64,000 nucleotides of DNA from Rhodopseudomonas sp. (GTDB lineage: Bacteria; Pseudomonadota; Alphaproteobacteria; Rhizobiales; Xanthobacteraceae): the NCBI RefSeq assembly GCF_013377015.1, contig NZ_JACABA010000001.1:1444756-1508755 (forward strand), read 5' to 3'. A program made the translations under genes and the position numbers. Each line of letters opens with the position of its first letter. Within the stretch, counting starts at the first letter, position 1. Shown piece by piece: positions 56,020 through 64,000 of the stretch. The notes beneath the pieces were generated by a model that was given only the letters and a program-made list of their open reading frames with translations, was not told where the DNA came from and ran no database searches.

Positions 56020-57117
56020 ATGGTAATTTCAAGCAACCCAGAACGGCCCGAGCCGGCGCTCGACATCTCCCGGTTGCGCATTCTGGAGATCGGCAGCGGC
56101 TACTTCAAGTTCCAGTATCCCGAGCGCACCACCTGCCTCTGGACCAACACCAGGCTGCCCGACCAATTCTGCGCGATCGACGGTTTCTCGACGCCCGACC
56201 GAGTTCTGCGCGAGCTGCGCGCCGCAGCCGCGGGGCGCTACGATGTGGTGATCGCCAACACGGTGCGTTATTCGCCGTGGCACCCACGCTATTGGGCGAG
56301 GGCACCGTTCCACACGCCGACCCATCCGTGGGCGTCGATCTCGCGGCAGTTCGGCGTCAGCGTGTTGCGCTGGGCGACGATTCCGGTGCCGCTGATCGCC
56401 ATCGACATGGACGATTCATTCGGCATCGGTTCGGACTCGGTGTTTCTGTTCGACAAGGCCAAGGCGTTCTTCAAGCGCGAATTGCCGGTCGACAATTGGC
56501 AGGTGCTGCACGGGACGATCCATCCGCATCTGCCGACGCTGCGCTACCGCAACAGTGAGAAATGGCGGCGGCGCATCGGCAAGCTGCGGCCGATCTCGCT
56601 GCCGATTTGCAGTTTCGATGAGCGCTGGCGCGATGCGCCGTTCCCGGAAAAGACCCACGACATCTTCTTCTCGGGCTCGGTGTCGGGCAATTCGACGGTG
56701 CGTGGCGCCGGCCTGCCTGAGCTCGAACGGCTGAAGGCGTTGGGCTACCGGATCGACCAGCCGACCGAACGGTTGCCCTACGATGCGTTCATGGAGCGGA
56801 TGTCGCATTCCTGGCTGGCATGGTCGCCGGAAGGCATGGGCTGGGATTGCTACCGCCACTATGAGGCGGCGCTGATGCAGGCGGTGCCGCTGATCAATCA
56901 GCCAACCATCGTCCGCCATGCGCCGCTGCTCGATGGCGTCCACGGCGTCTACTACGACGTCGAGCCGGGCGGCATGGAGCGCGCGGTGGTGACCGCCCTC
57001 GCCGACAAGGACCGGCTTCGCCGCATCGCCATCGCGGCGCGCGACCAAACCTTCGCCCACCATCTGGTCAGGGAATATTGCGACCACATCCTGCGCGTCG
57101 CGTTCGATCAGGATTAG
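56020..57117 (+). CDS. Glycosyltransferase-like protein (GT-B type)
   Basis: The 365-residue product starts MVISSNPERPEPALDISRLRIL. The first half contains LEIGSGYFKFQYPERTTCLW and YDVVIANTVRYSPWHPRYW. The C-terminal half has HDIFFSGSVSGNSTVRGAGLPELERLKALGYRID and SWLAWSPEGMGWDCYRHYEAALMQAVPLINQPTIVRH, which resembles the nucleotide-sugar binding end of group-1 type glycosyltransferases (EAxxxGxPLI pattern). The divergent UXS-like gene suggests a xylose-containing or related glycan. Donor and acceptor are unknown. Confidence 0.7.
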   Translation: MVISSNPERPEPALDISRLRILEIGSGYFKFQYPERTTCLWTNTRLPDQFCAIDGFSTPDRVLRELRAAAAGRYDVVIANTVRYSPWHPRYWARAPFHTPTHPWASISRQFGVSVLRWATIPVPLIAIDMDDSFGIGSDSVFLFDKAKAFFKRELPVDNWQVLHGTIHPHLPTLRYRNSEKWRRRIGKLRPISLPICSFDERWRDAPFPEKTHDIFFSGSVSGNSTVRGAGLPELERLKALGYRIDQPTERLPYDAFMERMSHSWLAWSPEGMGWDCYRHYEAALMQAVPLINQPTIVRHAPLLDGVHGVYYDVEPGGMERAVVTALADKDRLRRIAIAARDQTFAHHLVREYCDHILRVAFDQD

Positions 57118-57143
57118 AGCTGGCGCGCGATCTCCGCCGGCAT

Positions 57144-57647
57144 TTACACCGCCGCGAGCTGCGAAAATTCCTGCACCACCCGTTCATAGACCGGGCGCTT
57201 GAACGGCACGATCAGCTCCGGCAGGTTCTTCATCGGCTCCCACCGCCAGCTGATGAATTCCGGCTTGTGGCCGCCGCCGGGGCTTTCGACATCAATCTCG
57301 CTGTCCTTGCCGGTGAAGCGCACCGCGAACCATTTCTGCCGTTGCCCGCGGTAACGCCCTTTCCAGGCGCGGCCGGCGACGGTACGTGGAATATCGTAGA
57401 CCAGCCATTCCGGGACTTCGCCGATCTTTTCGACCGAGCGGACGCTGGTTTCCTCGTAAAGCTCGCGCTTGGCGGCCTCCCAGGTATCTTCGCCGGGATC
57501 GACGCCGCCTTGCGGCATTTGCCAGACATGCGTGTCATCGACATGCTCGATGCCGCCGGCGCGACGGCCGATGAACACCAGTCCGGCCCGATTGATCAGC
57601 ATCATGCCGACGCAGGTGCGATAGGGCAGATCGTCGTAGCGCGCCAT
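57144..57647 (-). CDS. rppH: RNA pyrophosphohydrolase RppH (Nudix), paralogue 2
   Basis: Initiates mRNA decay by converting 5'-triphosphate to monophosphate. The 167-residue product starts [29 protein letters not shown], the canonical RppH N-terminus. Nudix box at 47-69 ([23 protein letters not shown]), then [14 protein letters not shown] and [29 protein letters not shown]. This is the closer match to standard alphaproteobacterial RppH; its neighbour at 54294 is a diverged second copy. It lies downstream of the ctpA and YibQ-like genes. Confidence 0.95.
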   Translation of the reverse strand: MARYDDLPYRTCVGMMLINRAGLVFIGRRAGGIEHVDDTHVWQMPQGGVDPGEDTWEAAKRELYEETSVRSVEKIGEVPEWLVYDIPRTVAGRAWKGRYRGQRQKWFAVRFTGKDSEIDVESPGGGHKPEFISWRWEPMKNLPELIVPFKRPVYERVVQEFSQLAAV

Positions 57648-57732
57648 TCAGTCAATGCCTCCTGCGTCCGGGCGATCCGATCCGCAGCTGTGCGATCCGG
57701 GAGTGCCAATTCGTCCCCTGCCCAAGGGTGAA

Positions 57733-58959
57733 TTAGCCCGATTTTGGTTTCAGCATCGCCGTTGTCAATGGCACAAGCATGATCCCGCGGCTGGCCAGGG
57801 CCTTGCTCCAGCTACCGATTCGTTCGATCGAAATCGGCAGAGCGGAGGCGATGCCGACGGCGCTGCCTTGTTCCTTGGCCAGGCTTTCGAGTTTGCCCAG
57901 CGCCTTGTCGATATCCTGCGCGGTCGGCACCGCGTCGATGGTCAGATCGGCGCGGGCGAATGGCATTGCCTGCCCCAGCGCCAGCGTTTGCGCGACGCTG
58001 CGCGGCGCGGTGCCGTCATCGAGATAGCCCAGCCCGCGCTTCGCCGCCTCCTGGATAATCGGCTGCATCGCCGCATCCGCGACCACAAAGCGCCCGCCCA
58101 TGAAATTCGCCAGCCCGACATAGCCCTGGAACCGGCTGAGGTGCCAGAACAGGCGATCGAGATTCTGGTCGCCGGCCACCGTGGTCAGCAGTGTCTGCGG
58201 CCCGGGATCGTTGTCGGGATAGTCGAACGGCTCCATCGGGATCTGCAGCAGCACTTCGTGGTGCTGCGCCCGCGCGCGCTCCACCAGTTTGCCGGGATCG
58301 GAGCCGTAAGGCGTGAATGCCAGCGTCACCGGCCCCGGCAGCTTGACGATGGCGTCGGTGGTCTTGGCGGCCCCAACCCCGAGACCGGCGACGACGATGG
58401 CGATAGTTGGCACCTTGGCGGCCTTGGCGCGGTCGGCGTCGGTTCCGGCGGCATAGGCCGTGAACGGCTTCAGGCCATCGGCGACCACCGGGATCATGCC
58501 GTAGCGGGACTTTTCCAGCAGCCGCTGATCAATCCCGGCCATCATTGCCGGCGCGCCCGGCGGCTCGATCTTTTCCGACTTTTCCGACGCGTCGGCGGAG
58601 ACGACCACGTCCTGCCGCGCACCGCTGCTGCCGTCGATGATGGTGATGGTCTTTTGTCCGGTCGGGGCCGCCTCCTTGGCGGCCGCCGTCTCGTGCGCGC
58701 CGTGGCCCATTTTGTCCGCGGACTTGGTGGCGGCTTCGGCCGGCGCGGATTTCTCGGCTGTCTCTGGCGCTTTGATCGCAACCCGGGCGACCGGTTCGCC
58801 GCCGAGCGGATTGTCGCCGAAGATCGCAAAACCCAGGAAGGCGAGCAGGAACAGGCCGAGCATCGTCGCGATCGCCTGGGTCGCGGTGAACGGCAATCGG
58901 AAGCGGCGCTTGCGTCCGCGCTTCTGCCCCAGCGGTGTGCTCAGTTCGTCCGCTGTCAC
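57733..58959 (-). CDS. Divergent polysaccharide deacetylase (YibQ/DUF610) family protein
   Basis: The 408-residue product has a basic N-terminus and one membrane helix (TATQAIATMLGLFLLAFLGFAIFG), a Pro/Ala/Lys-rich linker, and a C-terminal (beta/alpha)-barrel-like domain: VPTIAIVVAGLGVGAAKTTDAIVKLPGPVTLAFTPYGSDPGKLVERARAQHHEVLLQIPMEPFDYPDNDPGP, GYVGLANFMGGRF and RGLGYLDDG. This matches the YibQ family, diverged from polysaccharide deacetylases and usually lacking a full metal site. It is downstream of ctpA; in E. coli yibQ follows envC in the same way. Confidence 0.88.
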   Translation of the reverse strand: MTADELSTPLGQKRGRKRRFRLPFTATQAIATMLGLFLLAFLGFAIFGDNPLGGEPVARVAIKAPETAEKSAPAEAATKSADKMGHGAHETAAAKEAAPTGQKTITIIDGSSGARQDVVVSADASEKSEKIEPPGAPAMMAGIDQRLLEKSRYGMIPVVADGLKPFTAYAAGTDADRAKAAKVPTIAIVVAGLGVGAAKTTDAIVKLPGPVTLAFTPYGSDPGKLVERARAQHHEVLLQIPMEPFDYPDNDPGPQTLLTTVAGDQNLDRLFWHLSRFQGYVGLANFMGGRFVVADAAMQPIIQEAAKRGLGYLDDGTAPRSVAQTLALGQAMPFARADLTIDAVPTAQDIDKALGKLESLAKEQGSAVGIASALPISIERIGSWSKALASRGIMLVPLTTAMLKPKSG

Positions 58960-59041
58960 GGCCGTGGACCTCCCGAATCAACCGCGCCGACGATACCACG
59001 GCGCGGTGCCGGCGCGGCAGCATGGCGGCAACCCAGCCGAC

Positions 59042-59074
59042 AGCAAAAAGGGCGACCCGAGACGGGCCGCCCTC
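59042..59074 (-). terminator. Rho-independent terminator after ctpA
   Basis: On the minus strand AGGGCGgCCCG-TCTC-GGGtCGCCCT (59049-59073) is followed by TTTTTGCTG. It lies about 30 bases after the ctpA stop and before the YibQ-like gene, which may therefore have its own promoter. Confidence 0.7.
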
Positions 59075-59101
59075 TCGCAGAGGTCGATCAGATGCGGCGA
59101 A

Positions 59102-60460
59102 TCAGTTGGCGACCTTGCTGGCCGGCTTGTCGATCGCAGCCTTGTCGCCGGTGGCCGGCGCAGTGGCGTTAATATTGACGCCGTGCAGCAGGTCGGCGGC
59201 CATCTTCAAGGCCTTGTCGTTCTTGACGTCCGGCGGCACGTAGGACTGCGAGCCGGTCTTCTCGTCACCCTCGGCCTTGAGATGACCGCGCAGCGAGGCT
59301 TCGCCCTTGGTGTCGGTGCGCGACTTGATCTCGTCCGGCACGTCCTGCAGCACCTCGATATCGGGGGTGATGCCCTTGGCCTGGATCGACTTGCCCGACG
59401 GCGTGAAGTAGCGCGCAGTGGTGAGCCGGAGCGCGCCGTTGCCGGAGCCGAGCGGGATGATGGTTTGCACGGAGCCCTTGCCGAACGAGCGGGTACCGAC
59501 CAGCGTAGCGCGCTTGTGGTCCTGCAACGCACCGGCGACGATTTCCGATGCCGAGGCCGAGCCGCCATTGATCAGCACGATCACCTTCTTGCCCTTGGTC
59601 AGATCGCCCGAATGGGCGACGCGACGCTGGGTTTCCTCGGCGTTGCGGCCACGGGTCGAAACGATTTCGCCGCGATCGAGGAAGGTGTCGGAGACCGTCA
59701 CCGCCTCTTCCAGCAAGCCGCCTGGATTGTTGCGCAGATCCAGGATCCAGCCCTTCAGCTTGTCGGCGCCGATGGAGGTCGTCAGGTTGCCGATTTCGCG
59801 CTTCAGGCCTTCGGTGGTCTGCTCGTTGAAGGTGGTGATGCGGATATAGCCAATGTCGTCGCCCTCGGTGCGCGCCCGCACCGAACGGACCCGGATGTTG
59901 TCGCGCACCAGCGTGACTTCGATCGGATTGTCCTGGCCCTTGCGCACGATCTTCAGCCGGATCTTGGTATTGACCGGGCCGCGCATCTTCTCGACCGCCT
60001 GGTTCAGGGTCAGGCCCTGCACCGCTTCGTCGTCGAGATTGGTAATGATGTCGTTGGCCATGATGCCGGCCTTCGACGCCGGAGTATCGTCGATCGGCGA
60101 CACTACCTTGATCAGGCCGTCTTCCATCGTGACTTCGATGCCGAGACCGCCGAACTCGCCGCGGGTCTGCACCTGCATGTCGCGGAAGCTCTTGGCATCC
60201 ATGTAGCTGGAATGCGGATCGAGACCGGTCAGCATGCCGCTGATGGCGGACTCAACCAGCTTGCTGTCGTCGGGTTTCTCGACGTAGTCGCTGCGCACCC
60301 GTTCGAACACATCGCCGAACAGATTGAGCTGGCGGTAGGTGTCCGAGGTCGCCGCGCGGGCGCTCGATCCCATCAGCACCGAGCGCGGCTGGGTGACGAA
60401 CAATGTCAGCGCTGCGCCGGTGGCGAGGCTGAGCAGAATTACCGAAGTCTTGCGCATCAT
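59102..60460 (-). CDS. ctpA: Carboxyl-terminal processing protease (S41)
   Basis: Periplasmic serine protease that trims or degrades proteins from the C-terminus, often peptidoglycan hydrolases. The 452-residue product has a signal sequence (TSVILLSLATGAALTLFV), a PDZ domain at about 95-180 (GEFGGLGIEVTMEDGLIKVVSPIDDTPASKAGI), and the catalytic dyad Ser303 (NGGSASASEIVAGAL) and Lys328 (RSFGKGSVQ). The C-terminus is a Lys/Asp-rich tail. Its start overlaps the stop of the envC-like gene by four bases (ATGA), a conserved arrangement with LytM activators. Confidence 0.95.
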   Translation of the reverse strand: MMRKTSVILLSLATGAALTLFVTQPRSVLMGSSARAATSDTYRQLNLFGDVFERVRSDYVEKPDDSKLVESAISGMLTGLDPHSSYMDAKSFRDMQVQTRGEFGGLGIEVTMEDGLIKVVSPIDDTPASKAGIMANDIITNLDDEAVQGLTLNQAVEKMRGPVNTKIRLKIVRKGQDNPIEVTLVRDNIRVRSVRARTEGDDIGYIRITTFNEQTTEGLKREIGNLTTSIGADKLKGWILDLRNNPGGLLEEAVTVSDTFLDRGEIVSTRGRNAEETQRRVAHSGDLTKGKKVIVLINGGSASASEIVAGALQDHKRATLVGTRSFGKGSVQTIIPLGSGNGALRLTTARYFTPSGKSIQAKGITPDIEVLQDVPDEIKSRTDTKGEASLRGHLKAEGDEKTGSQSYVPPDVKNDKALKMAADLLHGVNINATAPATGDKAAIDKPASKVAN

Positions 60461-61815
60461 CCGCGAACCTTTTCGCCTTCACTTGCGGCCCACCATGGGC
60501 CTGGATCAATGGGAGTACCGTCCTTACGGAACTCGATATAGAGCACGGGCTGACTCGCGTTGGCCGCGAGTATCGATGCGACCTGAGAGGTTGATCCCAT
60601 GATCGCGACCGGCTCCCCCGTGAGCACAAACTGGCCAATATTAACCGAAATGCGCTCCATCCCGGCGATCAATACATGATACCCGCCACCGGCGTTCAGG
60701 ATCAAGAGTTGTCCGTACGAGCGGAACGGTCCGGAGTAGACCACCCAGCCGTCACACGGGGTTGTGACCTGCGCGCCGGGGCGCGCGGCCAGCGAAATTC
60801 CCTTTTCAATGCCGCCAACACCGTCGGGCTTGCCGAATTCGCGCAATTTGGTGCCGTTAACCGGCAGCGCGAATAAACCTTTGGCGGAGGCGAATGCGAT
60901 CGCCGGACTGAGCCGGCCGGGGTCCTTCAGCGCACCGAGATTGGGCTTGCCGTTCAGCGCGGCGGGCGTGCCCTTCAGGCTCGCGGTCGCGGCGGCCTTG
61001 GCGGCGCTCTTGAGATCCAGCTCCATCTTGGCGATCAGGCCCTGCAGGCTGTCGACCTGGCGCGACAGCGTGACGGCGCGGGCGCGCTCGACTTCCATGT
61101 CATTTTCGGCCGCGCTCTGCTTGCGCTGCCGCTCGTCGACCAACGATGCGAGCTGGAGCTGGTCGGTATTGAGCTTGCCGCGATCGGCGGTGAGCTGATC
61201 GCGCTCCGCCGAGATCGCCTTGCGCAAGGCGATCAATTCGCCGAGGTCGCCGACCAGCCGGTCCGCGCGCGCGCGCATGTCGGGCACCACCGCGCCGAGC
61301 AACATCGCGGTCCGAAGCGATTGCAGCGCGTCTTCCGGCCGCACCAGCAACGCCGGCGGCGCGCGGCGGCCGGCGCGCTGCAACGCCGCCAACACTTCGG
61401 AAATCTCAGAACGGCGCGAATCGAGCGACGCGCGGATCTGCGCCTCGCGGGCGTCGAGCGGCTGCAGCCGGGCTTCGGTCTCGCCGATCCTGGTTTCGAC
61501 AGCGCGAACCTTGGCGGCGACATCGATCAGCTGCTGATTGAGTTTGGCGCGGTCCTCGCCGATCGCCGCGATGTCGGCCTTGAGCTTTTCCTGCAGCTCG
61601 GCGGCGCTCTTCTGCCGCGCGCGCGCGGCCTCGAGCTCCTGCTCGTGCTGCCGGATCAGGTCGGTCGACGGCGACGCTGTGACCTGCGCTTGCGCCTGCC
61701 GCGGCCAACCGCCGGCAAGGCCGATCGAGACCAGGCCGGCTGACAGCAACGCAACGGATCGCCAGCCTGCGTTTGCGGCTCGATCTCTTGGACGATGATA
61801 CCGCTCTGAAGCCAT
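60457..61815 (-). CDS. EnvC-like murein hydrolase activator (LytM domain)
   Basis: Periplasmic coiled-coil protein that, by family, activates amidases at the septum. The 452-residue product has a signal peptide, an extensive coiled coil (about residues 50-280; RARQKSAAELQEKLKADIAAIGEDRAKLNQQLI...) and a C-terminal LytM/M23 domain (FALPVNGTKLREFG ... GISLAARPGAQVTTPCDGWVVYSGPFRSYGQLLILNAGGGYHVLIAGMERI). The metalloprotease residues are degenerate: the usual HxGxD element reads EKGISL. This is the state of EnvC-type activators. It overlaps the start of ctpA. Confidence 0.9.
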   Translation of the reverse strand: MASERYHRPRDRAANAGWRSVALLSAGLVSIGLAGGWPRQAQAQVTASPSTDLIRQHEQELEAARARQKSAAELQEKLKADIAAIGEDRAKLNQQLIDVAAKVRAVETRIGETEARLQPLDAREAQIRASLDSRRSEISEVLAALQRAGRRAPPALLVRPEDALQSLRTAMLLGAVVPDMRARADRLVGDLGELIALRKAISAERDQLTADRGKLNTDQLQLASLVDERQRKQSAAENDMEVERARAVTLSRQVDSLQGLIAKMELDLKSAAKAAATASLKGTPAALNGKPNLGALKDPGRLSPAIAFASAKGLFALPVNGTKLREFGKPDGVGGIEKGISLAARPGAQVTTPCDGWVVYSGPFRSYGQLLILNAGGGYHVLIAGMERISVNIGQFVLTGEPVAIMGSTSQVASILAANASQPVLYIEFRKDGTPIDPGPWWAASEGEKVRG

Positions 61816-61836
61816 CGGTTCGATTCGGCGTTCTCG

Positions 61837-62319
61837 TTACGAACGGTGATAAGGGTGTCCGGCCAAAATGGTCGCGGACCGGTAAATCTGTTCCAGCAGC
61901 ATCACCCGCACCATCTGGTGCGGCCAGGTCGCGGCGCCGAACGAAAGGCACAGCTTCGCCTTGCGCCGCAATTCGGGCAAAAGTCCGTCCGCACCGCCGA
62001 TCACGAAAATAGTGTTCGGCACCGATTCGTCGCGCCAGCGCCCGAGCTGGCGGGCAAAGCCGGCGCTGTCGAGGCTTTGGCCGCGCTCATCGAGCGCAAC
62101 CATGATGGATTTGTCGGCAATCAGCGCCGAAATCGCCGCGGCTTCGTCCGCCATCCGGGTCGGCGCGTCGCGGGCGCGGCTCTCGGGAAGTTCGTGGATC
62201 TCGAGCCCGCGAAAGCCAAGCTTGCGGCCAATATCGTCGAACCGCTCGCGGTAGCGCTCCGCAAGCTCGCGTTCCGGACCCTGCTTCAGTCGGCCGATGG
62301 CAATGACAACAAGCCGCAT
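61837..62319 (-). CDS. rlmH: 23S rRNA pseudouridine-1915 N3-methyltransferase
   Basis: SPOUT methyltransferase that modifies pseudouridine 1915 in helix 69 of 23S rRNA. The 160-residue product starts MRLVVIAIGRLKQGPERELAERYRERF. The knot motifs are IMVALDERGQSLDSAGFARQL, FVIGGADGLLPELRRKAKLCLSFGAATWPHQMVRVMLLEQIYRSATILAGHPYHR, an almost exact family signature. It follows rsfS, the usual alphaproteobacterial order. Confidence 0.98.
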   Translation of the reverse strand: MRLVVIAIGRLKQGPERELAERYRERFDDIGRKLGFRGLEIHELPESRARDAPTRMADEAAAISALIADKSIMVALDERGQSLDSAGFARQLGRWRDESVPNTIFVIGGADGLLPELRRKAKLCLSFGAATWPHQMVRVMLLEQIYRSATILAGHPYHRS

Positions 62320-62363
62320 CGGCTCAAGTTAGCATGAGCGCGCGCTTTGCACGATCCGATCCG

Positions 62364-62831
62364 CTACAGCGTCTTCGCCGGGGCGGGGCCTTGCGTCCAC
62401 AATCGTTCCAGATTGTAGAATTCGCGCACCTCGGGCCGGAACACGTGCAGGACCACGTCACCGGAATCGATCAGCACCCAGTCGCAATTGGGCAAGCCCT
62501 CGACGTGGAGTTTCTTGATTCCGGCTTCCTTCAGGGCCTTGACGACATTCTCCGCGATCGCGCCAACGTGCCGGTTGGCGCGCCCAGTGGTCACCACCAT
62601 GTAGTCGGAGAAAGCGGATTTGCCGCGAAGGTCGATGGTGATCGTTTCTTCCGCCTTCATGTCGTCGAGGCGAGAGAGGATCAGTTTCAGCGTCTCGTCG
62701 GCGCGAGGCAGCGCCTCGGAGACCGCAACGGGTGTCGATGTCTTACGCGCTCTGGGTGTCACAGACTTGGCGACTGACTTGGTAACGGCAGCCTTCGGCA
62801 ACACTGATTTCGGTAAAACAGACTTAGCCAA
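62364..62831 (-). CDS. rsfS: Ribosomal silencing factor RsfS
   Basis: Binds ribosomal protein L14 and blocks subunit joining in stationary phase. The conserved RsfS domain occupies about residues 42-150 (ILSRLDDMKAEETITIDLRGKSAFSDYMVVTTGRANRHVGAIAENVVKALKEAG ... NCDWVLIDSGDVVLHVFRPEVREFYNLERLW). The chosen start is a TTG at 62831, giving 155 residues with a basic N-terminal tail repeating KSVLPKSVLPK; no in-frame ATG lies upstream before a stop. An internal GTG could be the real start, so the N-terminus is uncertain. Confidence 0.93.
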   Translation of the reverse strand: MAKSVLPKSVLPKAAVTKSVAKSVTPRARKTSTPVAVSEALPRADETLKLILSRLDDMKAEETITIDLRGKSAFSDYMVVTTGRANRHVGAIAENVVKALKEAGIKKLHVEGLPNCDWVLIDSGDVVLHVFRPEVREFYNLERLWTQGPAPAKTL

Positions 62832-62949
62832 TACAGATGTGGTCAGGGACCATTCCTTTCACTGTATCGCGAACGCCGAATCCCGGCGCCCGTGCCCTAT
62901 ACTAGGCATGTGGGGATGAAGGTTTCAATATTCCAGTTGGTGCAGTGTA

Positions 62950-63597
62950 TCATTTCTTCCAGCTTCCGTCCGGGTTCCTTAGTCCGGAGGAGGACAGAGG
63001 CGATTTCACTCCGGTAAGGAACACCCAAGCCGGCGGCTGGCGATCAGCCAGCGTCGCTGCCGCGCTCGAAGGTAGGCGCCTGCGGGCTAGAGCGCGGGCC
63101 GCGGGCGCGGCCAAGGCGCGCAGGCTGGTTGGCGGGCGGTCGATCACCGCGATCGCAACCTCGGCTGCGATCCTCTGCCAGCTTTGCCAGCGATGGAACT
63201 GTGCGAGATTATCCGCGCCCATGATCCAGACAAAACGCGCCGCGGGACAATGTCGGCGCAAATAACTGATCGTATCGGCAGTGTAGCGGGTGCCGATGAC
63301 GGATTCGAGACAGCTCACCACGATCCGCGGATCGTTCGCCATCGCCCGCGCCGCCGCCGCGCGCGCATCGAGCTCGCGCAACGCCGAGACGTCCTTCAGC
63401 GGATTGCCGGGCGATACCAACCACCAGATACGGTCGAGTTTCAGCCGCTTCAGCGCGAACAGGCTGATGGCGCGATGCGCTTCATGCGGCGGATTGAACG
63501 AGCCGCCAAGCAGGCCAATTCGCATGCCGTTGGTGAATGGCGGGATCGGGGACGTCGCGGAACCTTTTTCCAGCGCCAATTCAGGATCCGCCGGCAC
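62950..63597 (-). CDS. nadD: Nicotinate-nucleotide adenylyltransferase
   Basis: Adenylates nicotinate mononucleotide in NAD biosynthesis. The 215-residue product starts with GTG at 63597; an ATG at 63525 ([17 protein letters not shown]) would remove 24 residues and remains possible. The nucleotidyltransferase core has [32 protein letters not shown] and [22 protein letters not shown]. It starts 12 bases after the proA stop, probably coupled. Confidence 0.95.
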   Translation of the reverse strand: MPADPELALEKGSATSPIPPFTNGMRIGLLGGSFNPPHEAHRAISLFALKRLKLDRIWWLVSPGNPLKDVSALRELDARAAAARAMANDPRIVVSCLESVIGTRYTADTISYLRRHCPAARFVWIMGADNLAQFHRWQSWQRIAAEVAIAVIDRPPTSLRALAAPAARALARRRLPSSAAATLADRQPPAWVFLTGVKSPLSSSGLRNPDGSWKK

Positions 63598-63609
63598 GGG
63601 GGGTGGCGG

Positions 63610-64000
63610 TCACGGCCGGGTCTGCCCGGTGCCGTGGACGCGATATTTGAAGCTGGTCAGTTGTTCCGCGCCGACCGGTCCGCGGGCGTGGAACTTCCCT
63701 GTGGCAATGCCGATCTCGGCGCCGAAGCCGAACTCGCCGCCATCGGCGAATTGCGTCGAGGCGTTATGCAGCACGATCGCGGAATCGACCTCGCTGAGAA
63801 ATTTTCGCGCGGTGTCGGAATCCTCGGTGACGATCGCATCGGTATGATGCGATCCGTGGCGCGCAATATGCGCGATCGCATCGTCGACGCCGTCGACCAG
63901 TTTGGCGGCGATGATCGGCGCCTCGAATTCGGTGTTCCAGTCCTGCTCCGATGCCGGTTTGACGCGTGAATCGGCGCGCTGCACGGCTTCATCGCCACGC
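63610..64000 (-). CDS. proA: Glutamate-5-semialdehyde dehydrogenase, 3' part
   Basis: Second step of proline biosynthesis, reducing glutamyl-5-phosphate. Only the C-terminal part is in the window: the frame runs from the right edge (...[28 protein letters not shown]) to a stop at 63610. The recognisable ProA end is [89 protein letters not shown]. The 5' part lies beyond base 64000. It precedes nadD in the usual proBA-nadD-rsfS-rlmH order. Confidence 0.96.
   Translation of the reverse strand, partial: RGDEAVQRADSRVKPASEQDWNTEFEAPIIAAKLVDGVDDAIAHIARHGSHHTDAIVTEDSDTARKFLSEVDSAIVLHNASTQFADGGEFGFGAEIGIATGKFHARGPVGAEQLTSFKYRVHGTGQTRP

Noticed and set aside
58637-60541. 634-codon plus-strand open frame
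   Set aside because: Antisense shadow of the YibQ-like gene and ctpA; no recognisable domain or start signal.

Overview
The window reads as core chromosome of a high-GC alphaproteobacterium of the Bradyrhizobiaceae/Nitrobacteraceae group (Rhodopseudomonas, Bradyrhizobium or Nitrobacter type). The evidence is the gene orders rpsP-rimM-trmD-rplS with leuC beyond, mdh-sucCD-sucA-sucB-lpd, a detached F1-only atpHAGDC operon and rlmH-rsfS-nadD-proA, plus several families of palindromic intergenic repeats of the kind abundant in that group. The species is inferred from gene content and was not tested by any search. No rRNA, tRNA, CRISPR array, prophage or insertion sequence was seen.

Layout. 1-381: tail of a His/Tyr/Gly-rich protein. 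458-6149 (minus): leuC, then the ribosome and translation operon ffh / rpsP / rimM / trmD / rplS. 6351-7061: a Phd-VapC type toxin-antitoxin pair with a clear promoter and a 21-bp operator palindrome. 7075-9668: a metallo-beta-lactamase fold protein and two secreted proteins. 9881-12006: dapF-mtaB. 12023-13248: a cytochrome c'-like protein and an RluA-type pseudouridine synthase. 13277-14838: ftsY-yciB. 14923-19315 (minus): a secreted helix-hairpin-helix protein, then cytochrome c maturation ccmA-B-C-D-G with a second metallo-beta-lactamase fold gene behind it. 19530-22247: acnA. 22404-25429: DUF1223, DUF2794, an acetyltransferase and a Bax-inhibitor-1 protein, with two candidate structured RNAs. 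25738-29755: a YbbA/YbbP-like ABC exporter divergent from a TesA-like esterase. 29889-31683: thpR and zapE. 31997-43003: TCA block mdh, sucC, DUF1579, sucD, sucA, sucB, MAPEG, SDR, coiled-coil protein, lpd. 43040-47591: two membrane proteins, xerC and priA. 47856-48329: an RlpA-like protein. 48968-54120: atpHAGDC. 54294-57647: two RppH-type Nudix hydrolases flanking a UDP-glucuronate decarboxylase-like gene and a glycosyltransferase. 57733-61815: YibQ-like, ctpA, envC-like. 61837-64000: rlmH, rsfS, nadD and the end of proA.

How it works together. Most genes are growth functions: co-translational targeting (Ffh, FtsY), ribosome maturation (RimM, TrmD, RsfS, RlmH), oxidative TCA steps from aconitase to malate, ATP synthase F1, cytochrome c biogenesis, chromosome dimer resolution and replication restart (XerC, PriA), and septal peptidoglycan turnover (ZapE, EnvC-like, CtpA, RlpA-like). 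The accessory content is small: one TA pair and dispersed palindromic repeats.

I found no convincing new multi-gene system. The observations most worth follow-up are an attenuator-like set of competing hairpins with a T-run just before atpH, a candidate minus-strand sRNA at about 23239-23375, a candidate ybhL leader RNA before the Bax-inhibitor-1 gene, the concentration of three different palindromic repeats inside or at the end of the atp operon, and unexplained small genes embedded in the suc/lpd block.
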